64,000 nucleotides of DNA from contig NZ_CP071604.1 in assembly GCF_017357225.1 (NCBI RefSeq), positions 3,289,001 through 3,353,000 on the forward strand, read 5' to 3'. Positions within the stretch are counted from its first letter, which is position 1. Each line of letters starts with the position of its first letter. The notes under the pieces were generated by a model that had not been told where the DNA came from, did no database searches, and saw only the letters and a program-made list of their open reading frames with translations. Shown piece after piece: positions 36,032-44,268 of the stretch. The DNA comes from Rhizobium binae (GTDB lineage Bacteria; Pseudomonadota; Alphaproteobacteria; Rhizobiales; Rhizobiaceae). The position numbers and the translations under genes are program-made.

Positions 36032-36808
36032 ATGAGCAGATCAGTCGTCGTCACCGGTTCCACCAGCGGCATCGGTCTTGCGATCGCCACCGCCTTCGCC
36101 GAAGCGGGCGACAACGTCGTCATCAATGGCTTCGGAAATGCCGATGAAATCAAGGCAATCGTCGAACGGCTTGAATCGATGTCGAAGGGCCGGGCGATCT
36201 ACCATCCGGCCGACATGACGAAGCCCGCTGAAATCGCCGACCTGATCGAAACGGCAGCAAAGCGCTTCGGCACCGTCGATGTCCTGGTCAACAACGCCGG
36301 CATACAGCATGTCGAGAAGATCGAGGATTTCCCGATCGAGAAATGGGACCAGATCATCGCGATCAATCTGTCGAGCTCTTTTCACACCATGCGCGCCGCG
36401 ATCCCGCTGATGAAAACGAAGAAGCATGGCCGCATCATCAATATTGCCTCGGCGCACGGGCTCGTCGCCTCCCCCTTCAAATCCGCCTATGTCGCGGCAA
36501 AACATGGTATATTAGGACTCACGAAGACAGCGGCGCTGGAACTTGCCGAATTCGGCGTGACGGTCAATGCCATCTGCCCCGGCTACGTGCTGACGCCGCT
36601 GGTCGAAAAGCAGATACCCGATACCGCCAAGGCCCGCGGCATGACCGAGGAAGAGGTGAAGAGCGAGGTCATCCTCAAGGCGCAGCCGACGCGCGAATTC
36701 GTCAAGGCCGAAGAGATTGGCGCATTATCGCTCTACCTCGCCAGCGCCGCTGCCCGGCAGGTGACCGGAACGCACATCTCGATTGACGGTGGCTGGACGG
36801 CGGCTTAA
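36032..36808 (+). CDS. bdhA: 3-hydroxybutyrate dehydrogenase
   Basis: 258-residue short-chain dehydrogenase. Cofactor motif TGSTSGIG (residues 8-15), NNAG (87-90), catalytic Ser140, Tyr153 and Lys157 (SAYVAAKHG), and the QPTREF/ KQIPDTAKARGMTEEEV region typical of BdhA. Oxidises D-3-hydroxybutyrate to acetoacetate with NAD+, in polyhydroxybutyrate breakdown. ATG 36032 has AGGGAGA upstream. It heads an operon with xdhA and xdhB, an order described for Sinorhizobium meliloti (bdhA-xdhA2-xdhB2). Confidence 0.94.
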   Translation: MSRSVVVTGSTSGIGLAIATAFAEAGDNVVINGFGNADEIKAIVERLESMSKGRAIYHPADMTKPAEIADLIETAAKRFGTVDVLVNNAGIQHVEKIEDFPIEKWDQIIAINLSSSFHTMRAAIPLMKTKKHGRIINIASAHGLVASPFKSAYVAAKHGILGLTKTAALELAEFGVTVNAICPGYVLTPLVEKQIPDTAKARGMTEEEVKSEVILKAQPTREFVKAEEIGALSLYLASAAARQVTGTHISIDGGWTAA

Positions 36809-36836
36809 CCATTTGGAAAAAACAACCGGGAATATC

Positions 36837-38303
36837 ATGAACGACAGCATCCGCTTCATCCTGAACGGCGAAGATATCGCGCTCACCCATGTCGGGCCGA
36901 CCGATACGCTTCTCGATTTTCTCCGGTTGAAGCGGCGCCTGACGGGTACCAAGGAAGGCTGCGCCGAAGGCGATTGCGGCGCCTGCACCGTGCTCGTCGG
37001 GCGTCTGGCCGACGGCAAGCTTGCCTATGAAACGGTCAATGCCTGCATTCGTTTCATCGGTTCGCTGCATGCTACCCATGTGGTGACGGTCGAGCATCTG
37101 GCCGGGCGGGACGGCGTGCTGCATCCGGTGCAACAGGCGTTGGTCGATTGTCATGGCTCGCAATGCGGCTTTTGCACCCCGGGCTTCGTCATGTCGCTCT
37201 ATGGCCTCTGGCTGACGAAGGAAAATCCCGGCCGTCGCGAGATCGAAAAGGCGCTGCAAGGCAATCTCTGTCGCTGCACGGGTTACGAGCCGATCGTCAA
37301 GGCGGCCGAGCAGGTGAGCCTGACGCGGCCGAGCGCGCTCTTCGATCCGCTGCAGCGGACGCGCTCGGAAATCATTGCGCGGCTCTGGGCCCAGCAGGCG
37401 AGCGGCACCATCCGGATCACCTGCGGCGAAGACCGGCTGATCGTTCCGGCGTCGGTTCAGGCTCTGGCGGAAGTCCTATCGCAGGAACCCGAGGCGACCA
37501 TCGTTGCCGGCGCGACCGATGTCGGCCTCTGGGTGACGAAGCAGATGCGACGGCTGAGCCCGGTCGTTTTCATCAATCATCTGAGCGAATTGCAGTCGGC
37601 CAAGGAAAGCGAAGACGGCGTCACCGTCGGCGCCGGTGTCAGCTACACCAGGGCTTTCGAAGCGATCGCCCCGAAAATCCCGGCGCTCGGAAGGCTGATC
37701 GACCGTATCGGCGGCGAGCAGGTGCGCAATATGGGCACGATCGGCGGCAATATCGCCAACGGTTCGCCAATCGGCGACAGCCCGCCGCCGTTGATCGCGC
37801 TCGGCGCGACGCTGACGCTGCGCTCCCTGGAAGGCCGCCGCAAGATGCCGCTCGAAGATTTCTTCATCGCCTATGGCAAGCAGGATCGCAGGCCCGGCGA
37901 ATTTGTCGAGAGCGTGTTCGTGCCCTATCCCAAGCCCACCAGCCGCTTTGCCGCCTACAAGATCACCAAGCGGCGCGACGAGGACATCACCGCCGTGCTC
38001 GGCGCCTTCCTGCTGACGCTCGATGCGGCCGACATAGTCACCGACATCCGCATCGCCTTCGGCGGCATGGCGGCAACGCCGAAACGCGCTCAAGCTGTCG
38101 AAGCCGCGCTGATCGGCAAATCATGGACGGAAGCGACGATCGACGCCGCTCGCCCCGCCTTCGATGCCGACTTCCAGCCCCTGACCGACTGGCGCGCCAC
38201 GGCGGAATACCGGCAGCTGACGGCGAAGAACCTGCTGACGCGCTTCTATCTGGAAACAGTGGGCGCGCCGGCGGAGCTGAAGCGGTTCGAGGAGGTGGCG
38301 TGA
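36837..38303 (+). CDS. xdhA: Xanthine dehydrogenase small subunit (2Fe-2S and FAD)
   Basis: 488 residues. N-terminal plant-type ferredoxin cluster: EGCAEGDCGAC (Cys42, 47, 50). The helical second [2Fe-2S] domain has HGSQCGFCTPGFV and GNLCRCTGYEP. The FAD domain starts at about residue 190 (ATIVAGATDVGLWV; GTIGGNIANGSPIGDSPP). Passes electrons from the molybdenum site in XdhB to NAD+. ATG 36837 lies 28 bp after bdhA. A 223-bp gap with a palindromic repeat separates it from xdhB. Confidence 0.95.
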   Translation: MNDSIRFILNGEDIALTHVGPTDTLLDFLRLKRRLTGTKEGCAEGDCGACTVLVGRLADGKLAYETVNACIRFIGSLHATHVVTVEHLAGRDGVLHPVQQALVDCHGSQCGFCTPGFVMSLYGLWLTKENPGRREIEKALQGNLCRCTGYEPIVKAAEQVSLTRPSALFDPLQRTRSEIIARLWAQQASGTIRITCGEDRLIVPASVQALAEVLSQEPEATIVAGATDVGLWVTKQMRRLSPVVFINHLSELQSAKESEDGVTVGAGVSYTRAFEAIAPKIPALGRLIDRIGGEQVRNMGTIGGNIANGSPIGDSPPPLIALGATLTLRSLEGRRKMPLEDFFIAYGKQDRRPGEFVESVFVPYPKPTSRFAAYKITKRRDEDITAVLGAFLLTLDAADIVTDIRIAFGGMAATPKRAQAVEAALIGKSWTEATIDAARPAFDADFQPLTDWRATAEYRQLTAKNLLTRFYLETVGAPAELKRFEEVA

Positions 38304-38333
38304 TGGAGACCGCTCACGTTCGCGCAAGCCAAC

Positions 38334-38459
38334 CCCCTCATCCGGCTCATCCGGCTGCCGCCACCTTCTCCCTGCTGGGGAGAAGAGACAACACGCCGCG
38401 TCTCGACCCTCTCTTCTCCCCAGCGGAGAGAAGGTGCCCGATAGGGCGGATGAGAGGGG
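38334..38459. repeat. Dispersed palindromic intergenic repeat, copy 2, inside the xdh operon
   Basis: CCCCTCATCCG at the left edge is mirrored by CGGATGAGAGGGG at the right, and CACCTTCTCCCTGCTGGGG inside is mirrored by CTTCTCCCCAGCGGAGAGA, giving a roughly 126-bp dyad. It lies between xdhA and xdhB and shares a 26-bp core with the copy at 25981-26006. Confidence 0.65.
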
Positions 38460-38526
38460 CGAGCGGCGCTGAGCCGCGAGCGCCCGGAGCATCTGCGACG
38501 GGCAATCTTACGGAAGGGAGACGCTA

Positions 38527-40866
38527 ATGGACAAGTCCACCTTCGAAGACCGCAAAGTCGTCATCTCAGGCCCGGTGCACGGTTCGCTGCGCCATGACTC
38601 AGCGCATAAACATGTCACCGGAAGTGCCGATTATATCGATGATATTCCCGAACCCGCCGGCCTGCTGCACGGCGCGCTCGGCCTTTCCGACCGGGCGCAT
38701 GCCGAAATCATAAGCATCGATCTTTCCGCGGTCGCCGCCTATCCCGGCGTCGTCTGGGTTTTCACCGGCAAGGACGTGCCCGGCGTCAACGACACGAGTT
38801 CCAACGGCAGCCATGACGAGCCGCTGCTCGCCGAAACCTTGGTTCAGTTCCACGGCCAGCCGATTTTTGCCGTCATCGCCGAGACGCGCGACGCGGCGCG
38901 GCGCGCCGCCCGGCTGGCGAAGATCGACTATCGCGACCTCACGCACTGGCACGATATTGACGGCGCGCTTGCCAATGGCGGCCCGCTGGTCATCACCCCG
39001 ATGACGCTCCAGCGCGGCGAGCCGGAAGCGGAAATGCCGAATGCGGCCATGAGGCTGAAGGGGCAGATGCGCATCGGCGGTCAGGAGCATTTCTATCTCG
39101 AAGGCCATGTCGCCGTGGCCATTCCCGGAGAGGACGACGAGGTCACCGTCTGGTCCTCGACCCAGCACCCGAGCGAAATCCAGCACATTGTCGGCCATGT
39201 GCTCGATATCCCGTCAAACGCGGTCACCGTCAATGTGCGCCGCATGGGCGGCGGCTTCGGTGGCAAGGAAACGCAGGGCAATCAGTTCGCAGCCCTTGCG
39301 GCGATCGCCGCCAAGAAGCTCGACCGTGCGATTAAATTCCGCCCGGACCGCGACGAGGATATGACCGCCACCGGCAAGCGCCATGATTTCCTGGTCGATT
39401 ACGAAGTGGGTTTCGATGCCGAAGGCCGCATCCACGCGGTCGACGCAACCTATTCGGCGCGCTGCGGCTTCTCCTCGGATCTGTCGGGACCGGTGACCGA
39501 CCGCGCCCTCTTTCATGCCGATTCCAGCTATTTCTATCCGCATGTGCATCTCCAGTCGAAACCGCTGAAAACCCACACCGTCTCCAACACCGCCTTCCGC
39601 GGCTTCGGCGGACCGCAGGGCATGCTCGGTGCCGAGCGTCTCATCGAGGAAATCGCTTACGCCCTCGGCAAGGATCCGCTCGATATCCGCAAGCTGAATT
39701 TCTACGGCCAGCCGGGCTCGGGACGGACGCTGACGCCCTACCATCAGGAGGTCGAGGACAATATCATTGCCCGCGTCGTCGAAGAGCTGGAGGATACGTC
39801 AGACTACCGGGCGCGGCGCAATGCCATCATCGGCTTCAACCGCGACAGCCGCTATATCAAGAAGGGCATCGCCCTGACGCCGGTCAAATTCGGCATCTCC
39901 TTTACCATGACCGCCTTCAACCAAGCCGGCGCCCTGGTCCATATCTATCAGGACGGCTCGATCCATCTGAACCACGGCGGCACGGAAATGGGCCAGGGCC
40001 TCTACACCAAGGTGGCGCAGGTGCTGGCCGACAGCTTCCAGGTCGATATCGACCGCGTGAAGATCACCGCGACGACGACGGCCAAGGTGCCGAACACCTC
40101 GGCAACTGCCGCCTCCTCCGGCTCGGATCTGAACGGCATGGCGGCCTTCGATGCCGCCCGCCAGATCAAGGAACGTCTCACGACCTTCGCCGCCGACAAA
40201 TGGGAAGTGGCGCCTTCCGACGTCGTCTTCCTGCCCAATCGCGTGCGCGTCGGCGAGAGCGAGATTCCCTTTTCCGATTTCATCAAGCAGGCCTATTTCG
40301 CCCGCGTCCAGCTGTCGGCCGCCGGTTTCTACAAGACGCCGAAGATCCACTGGGACCGCAAGGCCGGCCGCGGCACACCCTTCTATTATTTCGCCTATGG
40401 CGCCGCCTGCACCGAGGTTTCGATCGACACACTGACCGGCGAATATCTGATCGACCGCACCGACATTCTCCACGACGTCGGCCGCTCGTTGAACCCGGCA
40501 ATCGACCTCGGCCAGGTCGAGGGCGCCTTCGTGCAAGGCATGGGCTGGCTGACGACGGAAGAACTATGGTGGGACGACAAGGGGCGGCTGCGCACCCATG
40601 CACCCTCCACCTACAAGATCCCCCTCGCCTCCGACCGCCCGAAGATCTTCAATGTGCGGCTTGCCGAATGGTCGGAGAACGCGGAAGCCACCATCGGCCG
40701 CTCCAAGGCCGTCGGCGAACCGCCCTTCATGCTGGCGATCTCGGTGCTGGAAGCGCTGTCGATGGCGGTGGCGAGCGTGGCCGATTACAAGGTCTGCCCA
40801 AGGCTCGATGCGCCGGCGACGCCAGAGCGGGTGCTGATGGCGGTGGAGCGGATGAAGCGGGTGTAG
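38527..40866 (+). CDS. xdhB: Xanthine dehydrogenase molybdenum-binding subunit
   Basis: 779 residues of the XdhB/MoCo family. Substrate-domain motif at the N-terminus (HKHVTGSADYIDDIPEPAGL), the molybdopterin-contact motifs MGGGFGGKE and AFRGFGGPQG, GGTEMGQGLYTKVAQV, and the catalytic Glu in GRSKAVGEPPFMLA near the C-terminus. Hydroxylates hypoxanthine and xanthine to urate. The start has GGAAGGGAGA. Followed by a hairpin and then xdhC. Confidence 0.95.
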   Translation: MDKSTFEDRKVVISGPVHGSLRHDSAHKHVTGSADYIDDIPEPAGLLHGALGLSDRAHAEIISIDLSAVAAYPGVVWVFTGKDVPGVNDTSSNGSHDEPLLAETLVQFHGQPIFAVIAETRDAARRAARLAKIDYRDLTHWHDIDGALANGGPLVITPMTLQRGEPEAEMPNAAMRLKGQMRIGGQEHFYLEGHVAVAIPGEDDEVTVWSSTQHPSEIQHIVGHVLDIPSNAVTVNVRRMGGGFGGKETQGNQFAALAAIAAKKLDRAIKFRPDRDEDMTATGKRHDFLVDYEVGFDAEGRIHAVDATYSARCGFSSDLSGPVTDRALFHADSSYFYPHVHLQSKPLKTHTVSNTAFRGFGGPQGMLGAERLIEEIAYALGKDPLDIRKLNFYGQPGSGRTLTPYHQEVEDNIIARVVEELEDTSDYRARRNAIIGFNRDSRYIKKGIALTPVKFGISFTMTAFNQAGALVHIYQDGSIHLNHGGTEMGQGLYTKVAQVLADSFQVDIDRVKITATTTAKVPNTSATAASSGSDLNGMAAFDAARQIKERLTTFAADKWEVAPSDVVFLPNRVRVGESEIPFSDFIKQAYFARVQLSAAGFYKTPKIHWDRKAGRGTPFYYFAYGAACTEVSIDTLTGEYLIDRTDILHDVGRSLNPAIDLGQVEGAFVQGMGWLTTEELWWDDKGRLRTHAPSTYKIPLASDRPKIFNVRLAEWSENAEATIGRSKAVGEPPFMLAISVLEALSMAVASVADYKVCPRLDAPATPERVLMAVERMKRV

Positions 40867-40921
40867 GATGGGAAGGCGTCCGGCTGGCTTGTTGCTCGAG
40901 CGGAACCGGCAGAGTGGGCGA

Positions 40922-40955
40922 CACCCCCCTCTGTCCTGCCGGACAGAGGGGGGTG
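40922..40955. repeat. Perfect 15-bp hairpin between xdhB and xdhC
   Basis: CACCCCCCTCTGTCC (40922-40936) and GGACAGAGGGGGGTG (40941-40955) pair perfectly around a TGCC tetraloop. No T-tract follows. It resembles a REP-type element or an mRNA-processing/stability hairpin that could separate xdhC expression from xdhAB. Confidence 0.65.
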
Positions 40956-40986
40956 AGACACGCGCGAGCGCGTCTGCCATCCTCCC

Positions 40987-41799
40987 ATGACCAACCTTTC
41001 CACCTTCCTCGCCGCCCACCCCGACAGCATCCTCGTCGACATCACCGGCACCCAGGGCTCCACCCCGCGTGAAACCGGCACCTTCATGCTCGTCTCTCAA
41101 ACCGCTTTATGGGGCACGATCGGCGGCGGGCAGTTCGAATTCATGGCGATCGCAAATGCCCGGGAGATGCTGGCGGGAACCGGCGGCGCAGCCACCATGG
41201 ATATTCCGCTCGGCCCCGAAATCGGTCAGTGCTGCGGCGGGCGCACGCAACTGCGGTTTCGGCGGTTGACGCAGGCGCTAACGGATGAGCTCAAGGCAAG
41301 GGTTGCAGGCGAGATTGAGCGCCTGCCGGAGGTCTTTCTCTTTGGAGCGGGCCATGTCGGCCGGGCGCTGGCGGCAGCCCTTGCGCCGCTGCCGCTGTCG
41401 GTGACGGTCGTCGAAACCAGGCAGGAGGAATTGACCAATCTGCCGGCTGCGATGAAGACCCGGCTGGTGCCGATGCCGGAAGTGCTGGTGAAGGATATTT
41501 CGGCCGGTGGCGCGGTCGTCATCCTGACGCATGACCACGCGCTGGACTTTCTCATCGCCCGTGAAGCGCTGGCACGGGAAGATCTCGCCTATACCGGCAT
41601 GATCGGTTCGGCGACCAAACGCGCCACCCTGGCAAGCTGGCTTTCCCGCGAAGGCGGCGAACGGGGCTGGATGGAGCGATTGACGCTGCCGATCGGCGGC
41701 TCGGCGGTCAGGGACAAACGCCCGGAGGTGATCGCCGCAATGACCGCCGCCGAAATCCTGACGGCGCTGGCGGCCTATCGCTTGCAGGCGTCCTCGTAA
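40987..41799 (+). CDS. xdhC: Xanthine dehydrogenase accessory protein (molybdenum cofactor insertion)
   Basis: 270 residues. N-terminal XdhC domain: ITGTQGSTPRETGTFMLV, WGTIGGGQFEF and GQCCGGR. C-terminal Rossmann-like domain: VFLFGAGHVGRALAAAL, ILTHDHALDF and YTGMIGSATKRATLASW. It binds and sulfurates Moco and delivers it to XdhB. Its 3' end overlaps a small opposing gene by 25 bp. Confidence 0.94.
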   Translation: MTNLSTFLAAHPDSILVDITGTQGSTPRETGTFMLVSQTALWGTIGGGQFEFMAIANAREMLAGTGGAATMDIPLGPEIGQCCGGRTQLRFRRLTQALTDELKARVAGEIERLPEVFLFGAGHVGRALAAALAPLPLSVTVVETRQEELTNLPAAMKTRLVPMPEVLVKDISAGGAVVILTHDHALDFLIAREALAREDLAYTGMIGSATKRATLASWLSREGGERGWMERLTLPIGGSAVRDKRPEVIAAMTAAEILTALAAYRLQASS

Positions 41800-41969
41800 T
41801 ACGGCTCGCGTCCATCAAGGAAACCAAGATCGCGCTTGACGCGATCAGGCGCAGCATCGAGATCGAGGCGAGGCAGCCGGCAGAACCAACCGACCAGCCG
41901 TCCGGTAAGACGCTTGAGCACGCCAATGTTCGGCTGCGAGCGCTTCTCGTCGATAGCAAAGCAATCCAT
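41775..41969 (-). CDS. Small DUF1127-like protein
   Basis: 64 residues: MDCFAIDEKRSQPNIGVLKR at the N-terminus and RVKRDLGFLDGREPYYEDAC at the C-terminus. The Arg-rich helix ending in (R/K)DLGFLDGR resembles DUF1127 proteins, small helical proteins with roles in phosphate and carbon metabolism or RNA binding in alpha-proteobacteria. GAGGTGA lies directly before ATG 41969. It is divergent from the LysR-type gene, and its 3' end overlaps xdhC by 25 bp, so the overlap could cause antisense interference. A real gene is supported by the ribosome-binding site and the family resemblance; function unknown. Confidence 0.65.
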   Translation of the reverse strand: MDCFAIDEKRSQPNIGVLKRLTGRLVGWFCRLPRLDLDAAPDRVKRDLGFLDGREPYYEDACKR

Positions 41970-41999
41970 GACGTCACCTCATCAGTTTGATGGTATGAG

Positions 42000-42027
42000 T
42001 TGCAGTTTGCCGCCGAAAATGCTGCAA
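42000..42027. promoter_or_regulatory. Inverted repeat between the DUF1127-like gene and the LysR-type gene
   Basis: TTGCAG (42000-42005) and CTGCAA (42022-42027) are perfect arms 16 nt apart in the 101-bp divergent region, as expected of a LysR-type binding site controlling both genes. Confidence 0.4.
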
Positions 42028-42070
42028 TTCCAATCGAACGACCGTCTGCCTGCATCAAGAGAGCTTATCC

Positions 42071-42967
42071 ATGAAACTGTCGAAGCAATTTCCGCTGAAT
42101 GCTCTGCGCGTCTTCGAGGCCGCCGCCCGGCTCGGCAGTTTCACCAAGGCGGGCGATGAACTCGGCATGACGCAGACGGCCGTTAGCTACCAGATCAAAC
42201 TGCTGGAGGAGAATGTCGGCGAGCCGCTCTTCCTGCGCCGCCCCCGCCAGATCGTGCTGACGGAGACCGGCGAACGGCTGGCGCCGAAGGTGACCGAAGC
42301 CTTCGCGATGCTGCACGACGCCATGGCGACGGCGCGCGACAGCGTCGACGGCACGCTCGCCATCAGCTCGACCCATACTTTCGCATCGAAATGGCTGGCG
42401 CCGCGCCTCGGCTCTTTCCATTTGAAGCATCCGGCCATCGCCGTGCGCTTTCAGGCGACCTCTGATATCATCGATTTTTCCCGCGAGCAGATCGATGTCG
42501 CCATCCGCTGGGGCGACGGCAACTGGCCAGGGCTGACCCTGCACCGGCTGATGGGGCTGGAGTTCACCCCGATGCTGAGCCCGAAGCTGGCGGAATCGGC
42601 CGGCGGCATCAGGGAACCGCGCGATCTGCTGAAATTCGATCTCTTCGATGCCGGCGACATCTGGTGGAAACAATGGTTCGAGGCAGCCGGCGTCACCGAG
42701 ACGGATCTCGATCGCCGCCCGCGCAATCAGCTCGGCTCCCAGGCGGTGGAAGCCGACGCGGCGATGTCAGGACATGGCGTCGCCATCCTCAACCCGGCCT
42801 TCTATGCGGCCGAGATCGCCCTCGGTCGGCTCTACCAGCCCTTCGAGCTGACCCGCAGCGACGGCAAGGCTTACTGGCTAGCCTATCCCGAAAACCGCCG
42901 CAACGTGCCGAAGATCAAGGCCTTCCGCAACTGGATCCTCGAAGAGATGAAGGTGGCCGGTCAGTAG
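42071..42967 (+). CDS. LysR-family regulator, GcvA-like
   Basis: 298 residues. N-terminal helix-turn-helix LNALRVFEAAARLGSFTKAG followed by LGMTQTAVSYQIKLLEENVG, the GcvA subgroup spelling; ligand domain starts about residue 90 (LAISSTHTFASKWLAPRL; IDVAIRWGDGNWPGL). GcvA controls glycine cleavage in enterobacteria, but this subgroup is very broad. Placed between xdhC and puuD, it may regulate purine catabolism; that is inference from position. Confidence 0.88.
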   Translation: MKLSKQFPLNALRVFEAAARLGSFTKAGDELGMTQTAVSYQIKLLEENVGEPLFLRRPRQIVLTETGERLAPKVTEAFAMLHDAMATARDSVDGTLAISSTHTFASKWLAPRLGSFHLKHPAIAVRFQATSDIIDFSREQIDVAIRWGDGNWPGLTLHRLMGLEFTPMLSPKLAESAGGIREPRDLLKFDLFDAGDIWWKQWFEAAGVTETDLDRRPRNQLGSQAVEADAAMSGHGVAILNPAFYAAEIALGRLYQPFELTRSDGKAYWLAYPENRRNVPKIKAFRNWILEEMKVAGQ

Positions 42968-43022
42968 ATCATCATGGATTGGACCCGGTTCATCAGCCGG
43001 GTCCACTGTTATGATACTCGTC

Positions 43023-43355
43023 TCAATACCCCATCTCCGGCGCATAAAAACAGCGCGGCGTATCCTCGTTCGGAAACAGACAGAGATGATAGTCGTTGTC
43101 GCCGGATTGCATCGCCTTCGTTATTGGCAGGAGGAAGACATGCGCATGCGTGACCAGCCGGTGGTCACCCGGCAGCAACGTTACGCGATATCCGCCCGGC
43201 GTCACCGCCACGCTTTTCGAAGGGATCATCTGGCAGTCGCCATTATGACTGTCGCCGTTGCAACAATAGGGGTCATAACTCCACCCTGAGGGTGCGTCGT
43301 GAGCCGTCGCCAGCGACGCATATGCAATCATCACACACGTCAGAATGCTGCGCAT
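43023..43355 (-). CDS. Small secreted cysteine-containing protein, function unknown
   Basis: 110 residues. Signal peptide MRSILTCVMIAYASLATA, mature start HDAPSGWSYDPYCCNGDSHN. The mature chain has five cysteines (CC, DCQMI, HLCLF, RCFY) likely to make disulfides, and a central VTPGGYRVTLLPGDHRLV. The WxYDxxCCxxxDC pattern marks a family of small exported proteins in Rhizobiales of unknown role. GGAG lies before the start. Monocistronic. Confidence 0.72.
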   Translation of the reverse strand: MRSILTCVMIAYASLATAHDAPSGWSYDPYCCNGDSHNGDCQMIPSKSVAVTPGGYRVTLLPGDHRLVTHAHVFLLPITKAMQSGDNDYHLCLFPNEDTPRCFYAPEMGY

Positions 43356-43517
43356 GGCATCTTCTCCGTCGATGAATGCGCCGCCGCTGATCCACTATTC
43401 TTATTTCATTCCGGCGGGCTCAAACATAACTGTAATCGAATCGTCATGGTTTCAAGACCTGCTGCATTAGCAGGCCGGGTATAAGCCGGAGATAATGCAC
43501 AGCCTTCTCGGCAGCTT

Positions 43518-44143
43518 TTAGGCACGGGACAGCAGATCGACGATGCGGACACGATCGGCAGCTTCGACAAAACCGTCGGAAATGATCAGCGGAGCGCCGA
43601 AGACTTCGACGAGCCCATTGCCGACGATCCGGCCTTCGCCGTCCCGGCACGCGACAATCGGATTAGCCGTGGTCTCACTGTAGCGCAGCAGTGCGGGGAA
43701 ATAGCCGGGGTCGTCGTTCAGATGCGGAAAGAACTCGAAGGGCACCAGATCGAGAGCCGCGCCATCCCGATCGGCATCCGGCGAACCGCCGGAAAACAGC
43801 GCGTCGGCGGCGATCGTCGGCGTCATCAAAATCGCCCCGGCGCTGGTTCCGACGAGTATGCCGTCATCCAGCGCCCAGGCGCGCAGCCTCTCCAGCATGC
43901 CGCTTTGGCGCAGCCGTCTCAGGAAATCGCCGGTGTGGCCGCCCGTCAGATGAATGGCATTGCAGGAAAACAGCCGGCCGATCTCCTCGTCGCCGGAAAG
44001 CGCATCGAAATCGACGAAGAGATCGAGAGAAAGCCCATAGTTGAAATAATACTGCCGTTTTTCATCGAAGAACTCGCGCCGCGGCTCCGGAGCCGAGGCG
44101 CGTTTTCGGCGATGAGCTGATCGCTGTATAGCGCGGTGATCAT
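43518..44143 (-). pseudogene. Broken peptidase S51 (dipeptidase E-like) gene
   Basis: The first frame starts at ATG 44143 behind a strong GGGGAGGA site and reads MITALYSDQLIAENA, a plausible N-terminus. The remaining protein is in another frame: EFFDEKRQYYFNYGLSLDLF, then CNAIHLTGGHTGDFLRRLRQ, the catalytic motif GTSAGAILMTP with Ser, and on to 43518. That frame contains no start codon before ATG 43898, which lies after the HLTGGHTGDF motif, and a stop precedes it upstream. A short stretch of the domain also seems to be missing at the join, which coincides with a 28-bp palindrome. Judged non-functional. Confidence 0.8.
44075..44102. repeat. 28-bp near-perfect palindrome at the S51 gene's break
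   Basis: CGCGCC, one mismatch, CGGCTCC | GGAGCCG, one mismatch, GGCGCG (44075-44102) has no central loop. The inner 14 bp, CGGCTCCGGAGCCG at 44082-44095, is an exact palindrome. Confidence 0.8.
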
Positions 44144-44268
44144 GTCATTCCTCCCCGGAGTTCACCGCCATTACCGAAATCGGCGTCCTGTGCGGTTCTT
44201 CAATCTCCTCTTCCCTCTCCGCCAAAATTTCCGCAATGTCGCGAGTCGGAGGAAGTTAGGGGAATTCG

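Noticed and set aside
43946..44143. A separate 65-residue gene starting at 44143
   Set aside because: Only its first 15 residues look like a protein family; after the palindrome the frame reads Ser-rich out-of-frame sequence. It is the 5' part of the broken S51 gene.
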